NCBI RefSeq assembly: GCF_030758345.1 | Contig: NZ_JAVAMO010000019.1 | Span: forward strand, 27,326-91,325 | DNA length: 64,000 nucleotides | Origin: Ruegeria discodermiae | Lineage (GTDB): Bacteria; Pseudomonadota; Alphaproteobacteria; Rhodobacterales; Rhodobacteraceae | Direction of reading: 5' to 3' | Shown: positions 61,025 through 64,000 of the stretch, in pieces | How positions within the stretch are numbered: the stretch's first letter is position 1 | Layout of the letters: each line of letters opens with the position of its first letter | Notes under the pieces: model-generated | Seen by the model: only the letters and a program-made list of their open reading frames with translations | The model's database searches: none | What the model was told of the DNA's origin: nothing | Position numbers and translations under genes: made by a program

Positions 61025-61606
61025 ATGGAACAGCTGCAAAGAGCGCAAATGGAGGCTGCAATTTCTGCGGTACGCCAAGCAAATCAGGGCGATTTGGTCA
61101 TTGCGGCCTACGGATCGCTCCCGGACCGGCCGGAAGCCGGGATGGAGGCGGTCTCTCGTGCAATGCTGCCGGGCTTCAGAAAATCCATGTGTGTGCGGGT
61201 TGCGAGTTGTCGCGGCTCTCCGGATGCACCCGGGCTCGTCGCGGGGCTCATTCCCGAGGCTGGGAGTGCCGCTATGGCAATGCTCATGCAGGCCGCGGAT
61301 CCGACAGACCCGATTCTGGCGCAGCGGCTCTCACTGCGTGAGTTGAACGGCAAGGCATATACGCCGCTAGTGGTACACCTGGATTTGCCTGACGGCAGCG
61401 CAAGACTGGCGCTTGGCTTTGCTGCAGAGGTCTGGCACTGCGATTTCTGGACCGGACCTGCAGAGGTAGCAGCGGGCCTGATCGCCAAAGCGTCTGGCGA
61501 ATGCGGCGCAAATGAAGCCTATCTTGATGCTGTAGTGGCGTTCGAGCGTCGTGTCTTCGGTGCTGTGACCCCCGAATTGGACGCGATCCAAAGGGCGCTG
61601 CGGTAG
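61025..61606 (+). CDS. gamma-glutamylcyclotransferase, ChaC-like
   Basis: A 193-residue protein starting at ATG 61025 (MEQLQRAQMEAAISAV). VIAAYGSLPDRPEA is the ChaC-type YGSL substrate loop, then PDAPGLVAGLIPEAGS, LSLRELNGKAYTPL (acid Glu after RR/LRE), VHLDLPDGSARL and a C-terminal LIAKASGECGANEAYL, in the order known for ChaC/GGCT proteins that cleave glutathione-type gamma-glutamyl bonds to 5-oxoproline. It is convergent with the gene that follows, with one base between stops. Confidence 0.75.
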   Translation: MEQLQRAQMEAAISAVRQANQGDLVIAAYGSLPDRPEAGMEAVSRAMLPGFRKSMCVRVASCRGSPDAPGLVAGLIPEAGSAAMAMLMQAADPTDPILAQRLSLRELNGKAYTPLVVHLDLPDGSARLALGFAAEVWHCDFWTGPAEVAAGLIAKASGECGANEAYLDAVVAFERRVFGAVTPELDAIQRALR

Positions 61607-61607
61607 C

Positions 61608-62714
61608 TTAGGTGAGATCGCTTAGGGGATTGTAGTTCTCCACCAATACTTCGATCGACTGGAAAAGAACACAGATCCGGTCTGGGTGGGTCGTGAGCAA
61701 CCGTTTGCGAAGCCAGGCGAAGTCCTCGTCAGTCAGGATAGAATATTGCTGCGCAAGCGACGTTGCGGCGTTGAACATCCGTCCATAGGGAGGAAAACTG
61801 TCGAGCGCGTCATTTGCCGCCACCAAGACAATCGCTAGCGGGCCGGGCGCGTCGGCGGTGATCTCTTCGTGTCCGCGGGTCAGTTGTGCGGCGCGGGGGA
61901 ACATAACCGGGCCTTCATGCCAAAGTTTGTCCTCGACTAAGCGCGGCGTACTCAGAAGGCAAACTGATCCGTCCCCATCGACACCAAGTAGGATTGCCGA
62001 AACGCTGTGCCCCAGCCGCTCGCGGAGATCGGCCCGAACAGCGATCGCCTCGCCCACCTTGAACTCACGATGAATGGAATCGGAGGGGCGGGTCACCCAC
62101 CCCTTGTCGTGGGCCGATTGTTGATCGCTCAGCCAGCCAATCTCATCCTCGCGCGCTACTAAGAGATCAGGGGTCGGTTCCGCGAAAGCCTCCAAAAGGA
62201 CAGCCTGGTCGAGAAAAGGGTCGAGGCCAGCCGTGATCCGCGCCACGAGGGCGACGAAAGTACGCCGATCCGGCGCTTCGAGCAGAGCGACCGGGACCTG
62301 ATGCGCATGCGCCAGAAGCGCAAGATCCAGGCGCTTGAGGTTGCGCGCGTCAGCCTGGTTGAAGATCTGCGACAGGTGTGTCTCGCTGCGCGCCGGCAGG
62401 GCATCAGCCTCCAGAGCATCCGCGTCGGTCCAATGCGAGGTCTTTCCAGCCTTCTTGTATCCCAGCCCATGGCACAGCGCGATTTCCGCCTGCGCGACGG
62501 TCAGGTCCGCCCAACTCACGTCCGCCGGGTAGGCATGGGGATAGAACAGTCCTTCGGATTGAAGATGCCTGAGCCGCCAAGCGAACTCGGGGACACTGGA
62601 GTCCTGCCCCGGAATTTGCGCGGTTTGATTGCCTGCCAACAAACTGTGAATCAGTGCCCGTTCGGCAGCGATCCGGGCGCGCAATGGGTCAGGGACGGGC
62701 AGACGCTTGACCAT
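61608..62714 (-). CDS. hypothetical protein of 368 residues with a DUF4384-like C-terminal part
   Basis: A soluble protein. The first 160 residues are helical; from about 200 a beta-rich segment (HREFKVGEAIAVRADLRERLGHSVSAILLGVDGDGSVCLLSTP, split here by eye) resembles DUF4384, a beta domain often fused to or next to caspase and kinase proteins in bacterial signalling and secretion-related loci. The caspase gene is 3 kb away but in another unit. The last residues (YSILTDEDFAWLRKRLLTTH) are helical. Function unknown. Confidence 0.5.
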   Translation of the reverse strand: MVKRLPVPDPLRARIAAERALIHSLLAGNQTAQIPGQDSSVPEFAWRLRHLQSEGLFYPHAYPADVSWADLTVAQAEIALCHGLGYKKAGKTSHWTDADALEADALPARSETHLSQIFNQADARNLKRLDLALLAHAHQVPVALLEAPDRRTFVALVARITAGLDPFLDQAVLLEAFAEPTPDLLVAREDEIGWLSDQQSAHDKGWVTRPSDSIHREFKVGEAIAVRADLRERLGHSVSAILLGVDGDGSVCLLSTPRLVEDKLWHEGPVMFPRAAQLTRGHEEITADAPGPLAIVLVAANDALDSFPPYGRMFNAATSLAQQYSILTDEDFAWLRKRLLTTHPDRICVLFQSIEVLVENYNPLSDLT

Positions 62715-62916
62715 TAGGTTATTCGAGCCACGTTGATGTCATCGACAGGCAGGACTAAGGTCAAATGGTTTTCTTGCCATAGTACCTACGTGTCCTCCGC
62801 ATCATGGTCAGACGCCTGCGAAGCAATGGCGTTGCACAGTTCTTCTTCCTCATGGATTTTCAGCGCCTCGTCGAGCTGTCCTCCTTATTGAATCTGCTAG
62901 ATCGACAAATCGTACG
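62715..62916. other. spacer with a TPR remnant
   Basis: Minus-strand sequence at 62833-62880 encodes QLDEALKIHEEEEL, the same TPR wording as the gene that follows, but out of frame with its end, showing that the TPR gene once extended further or lost a copy. Confidence 0.5.
62833..62880 (-). pseudogene. isolated TPR repeat scrap
   Basis: The minus-strand wording G-QLDEALKIHEEEEL repeats the LxEALKIREEEELPV unit of the neighbouring TPR protein. It lies after that gene's stop codon and cannot be translated with it. Confidence 0.6.
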
Positions 62917-64000
62917 TCAGTCTTGAAATCGAGCGACCCATCCAGGACGACCTTGGACAGAGAAGCCAGCCTCAGCTGCTTCTAAGTATGTCGCTCTTGC
63001 ATCTTTATCAATGCACGAAAGCGCTGCTGCAAGGTTCCACCATGCTGTGGGTAGCGTGTCGCCCGTGGATTGGGCGCGCACCAAATCTTCCAGAACACTG
63101 GAGAAGTCACAACTATTGCCATTGTGCAGATGTGCGATTGCCAATAGCGCCTCGGCTATCAAGCGATTCCCAAGGTTGGGCTTCACAGCGAGTCGTGGCA
63201 GGATCTCATGCTTAACTCGTGCAATGACGTCATCATGCCGCCCGGCCAAGAGCTCCATTTCAGCAAAGTAGAGATGGGCTTTGGTAACCGACTCCTGATC
63301 CGCCGCTGACATCTCTTCAACCTGCGTGAGCGCCGCTGTCGCTCGCTGAAGAGCTGCTTCCGCCGTCTCTCCAAGACGCACCTCTACCCAGGCGATCTTT
63401 GCCTGCGTAAGGGCGATCCAGGCGGTCTTCTCCGCCTTCTCGTAGGCCGGAAGTTCAATCTCTACGAACGTACGTTGAACGCCTTCCACGTGCCCTTTCA
63501 AGAGTTCGAGCCAGGCCTGCTTGCCCTTGAGCAGGGCAGCCCATAGTTCTCCGAACTGGTCAACGCCATTTCTTTCGATCCCGTTTCTCAAAGTGCTTGC
63601 CTGCGCGAGGCGACCTAGCCGCTGCGAAAGATCAGCTGCTCTGTCCAGAGCTACCAGCAAAGCCCAGTCATCCCCGAGCGCCTCATAGACCGGGAGTTCT
63701 TCCTCCTCGCGGATCTTCAGCGCCTCCGCCAGCTGGCCCTGGCCTTCCAGGATGTCCGCGATCCGGCTCTGAAAGATCGCGCTGTCCTTGACATGCTCCG
63801 CAGGGATGATCTCGCTCGCCCGCCGCAGGTCTTCGAGCGCGCTGCTCGGGTCTTCTAGCTTCTCCTTCAAATCTGCGATCTGGAGGAATGTGCGCGCCGC
63901 CACACGCAACTCTCCGATCTCCTCATAGACCGGGAGTTCTTCCTCCTCGCGGATCTTCAGGGCCTCGTCGAGCTTGCCGCGTTCCTGGAGGATATCGGCG
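62917..64000 (-). CDS. tetratricopeptide-repeat protein, N-terminus beyond the window
   Basis: The frame is open to the right edge (it reads ADILQERGKLDEALKIREEEELPVYEEIGELRVAARTF in pieces from the edge), so only the C-terminal 360 or so residues are here. TPR-like helices are visible: ADLKEKLEDPSSALEDLRRASEI, ADILEGQGQLAEALKIREEEELPVYEALGD, DRAADLSQRLGRLAQASTL and a later LAIAHLHNGNSCDF. Two nearly identical copies of the EALKIREEEELPVYE unit point to recent internal duplication. TPR scaffolds mediate protein-protein contacts; the partner is not shown. A methionine-start at 63909 is unlikely to be the true N-terminus. Confidence 0.7.
   Translation of the reverse strand, partial: ADILQERGKLDEALKIREEEELPVYEEIGELRVAARTFLQIADLKEKLEDPSSALEDLRRASEIIPAEHVKDSAIFQSRIADILEGQGQLAEALKIREEEELPVYEALGDDWALLVALDRAADLSQRLGRLAQASTLRNGIERNGVDQFGELWAALLKGKQAWLELLKGHVEGVQRTFVEIELPAYEKAEKTAWIALTQAKIAWVEVRLGETAEAALQRATAALTQVEEMSAADQESVTKAHLYFAEMELLAGRHDDVIARVKHEILPRLAVKPNLGNRLIAEALLAIAHLHNGNSCDFSSVLEDLVRAQSTGDTLPTAWWNLAAALSCIDKDARATYLEAAEAGFSVQGRPGWVARFQD

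Noticed and set aside
1..64000. tRNA or rRNA genes
   Set aside because: I looked for T-loop phrases (GGTTCGAATCC-like) and rRNA core motifs at island borders and found none convincing.

Overview
The window looks like an accessory region of a marine alphaproteobacterium of the roseobacter group (Rhodobacterales). The basis is the high-GC codon use of the core genes, the malonyl-CoA decarboxylase/malonyl-CoA synthetase pair behind a TRAP-transporter remnant, the ParB-methylase/DUF5681/terminase trio, and an SMC-derived protein whose heads look alphaproteobacterial. It is packed with islands and broken mobile DNA (IS91, IS110, IS66 and IS21 pieces). I see no rRNA, tRNA or CRISPR array.

Layout. 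1-2.3 kb: an IS91 transposase remnant runs antisense into a TnsA-like endonuclease gene, followed by a small HTH gene with a palindromic operator and a metallophosphoesterase. 3.0-6.0 kb: a more AT-rich three-gene unit with a secreted acidic protein, a radical SAM/SPASM enzyme and a secreted Cys-rich protein, RiPP-like in layout. 6.7-22.9 kb: one long minus-strand operon of nine tightly coupled genes. In order of transcription they encode an 89-aa protein, a 601-aa protein, a CbxX-type AAA ATPase, a 1196-aa protein, a 322-aa protein, a 500-aa protein with a beta-helix-like tail, a 404-aa protein with a TssK-like N-terminal pattern, a 1246-aa P-loop GTPase and a 497-aa membrane protein ending in 14 perfect heptads. 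I cannot assign this operon to a named system; it is one of the two best candidates for something undescribed. An IS110 element with a likely bridge-RNA hairpin separates it from a PAAR-like/glycine-zipper effector-like gene, a broken downstream gene, an IS66 scrap, a truncated DUF6959-like gene and an orphan Phd antitoxin.

28.3-41.3 kb is metabolic: a LysR regulator, MmgE/PrpD and M20 peptidase genes diverging from a complete family-5 (Dpp/Opp type) ABC importer, then malonate activation and decarboxylation (matA/matB) behind the 3' end of a TRAP dctM gene.

41.9-45.8 kb: a three-gene unit with a small membrane protein, an HExxxH metallopeptidase-like protein and a 777-aa hinge-less SMC derivative. 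This is the second strong candidate for an undescribed, possibly defensive, system. 46.4-49.1 kb: an Old Yellow Enzyme, an ArsR-VOC pair with a 20-bp palindrome at its promoter, and a GNAT acetyltransferase. 49.7-55.3 kb: a hypothetical gene, a PD-(D/E)XK-like gene diverging from a C-protein-like regulator with canonical C-box sites, then an unknown gene, a ParB-methyltransferase, DUF5681 and a terminase large subunit. 55.9-64 kb: a caspase/alpha-beta hydrolase pair, an exported esterase with a palindromic operator, an IS21 end, a ChaC-like cyclotransferase, a 368-aa protein and a TPR protein that runs off the right edge.

Two short dispersed repeats (about 136 bp and 120 bp) recur in the non-coding spacers. 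Functions for the large operon, the SMC unit and the radical SAM unit are inference; start sites were chosen mainly from ribosome-binding sites and gene overlaps.
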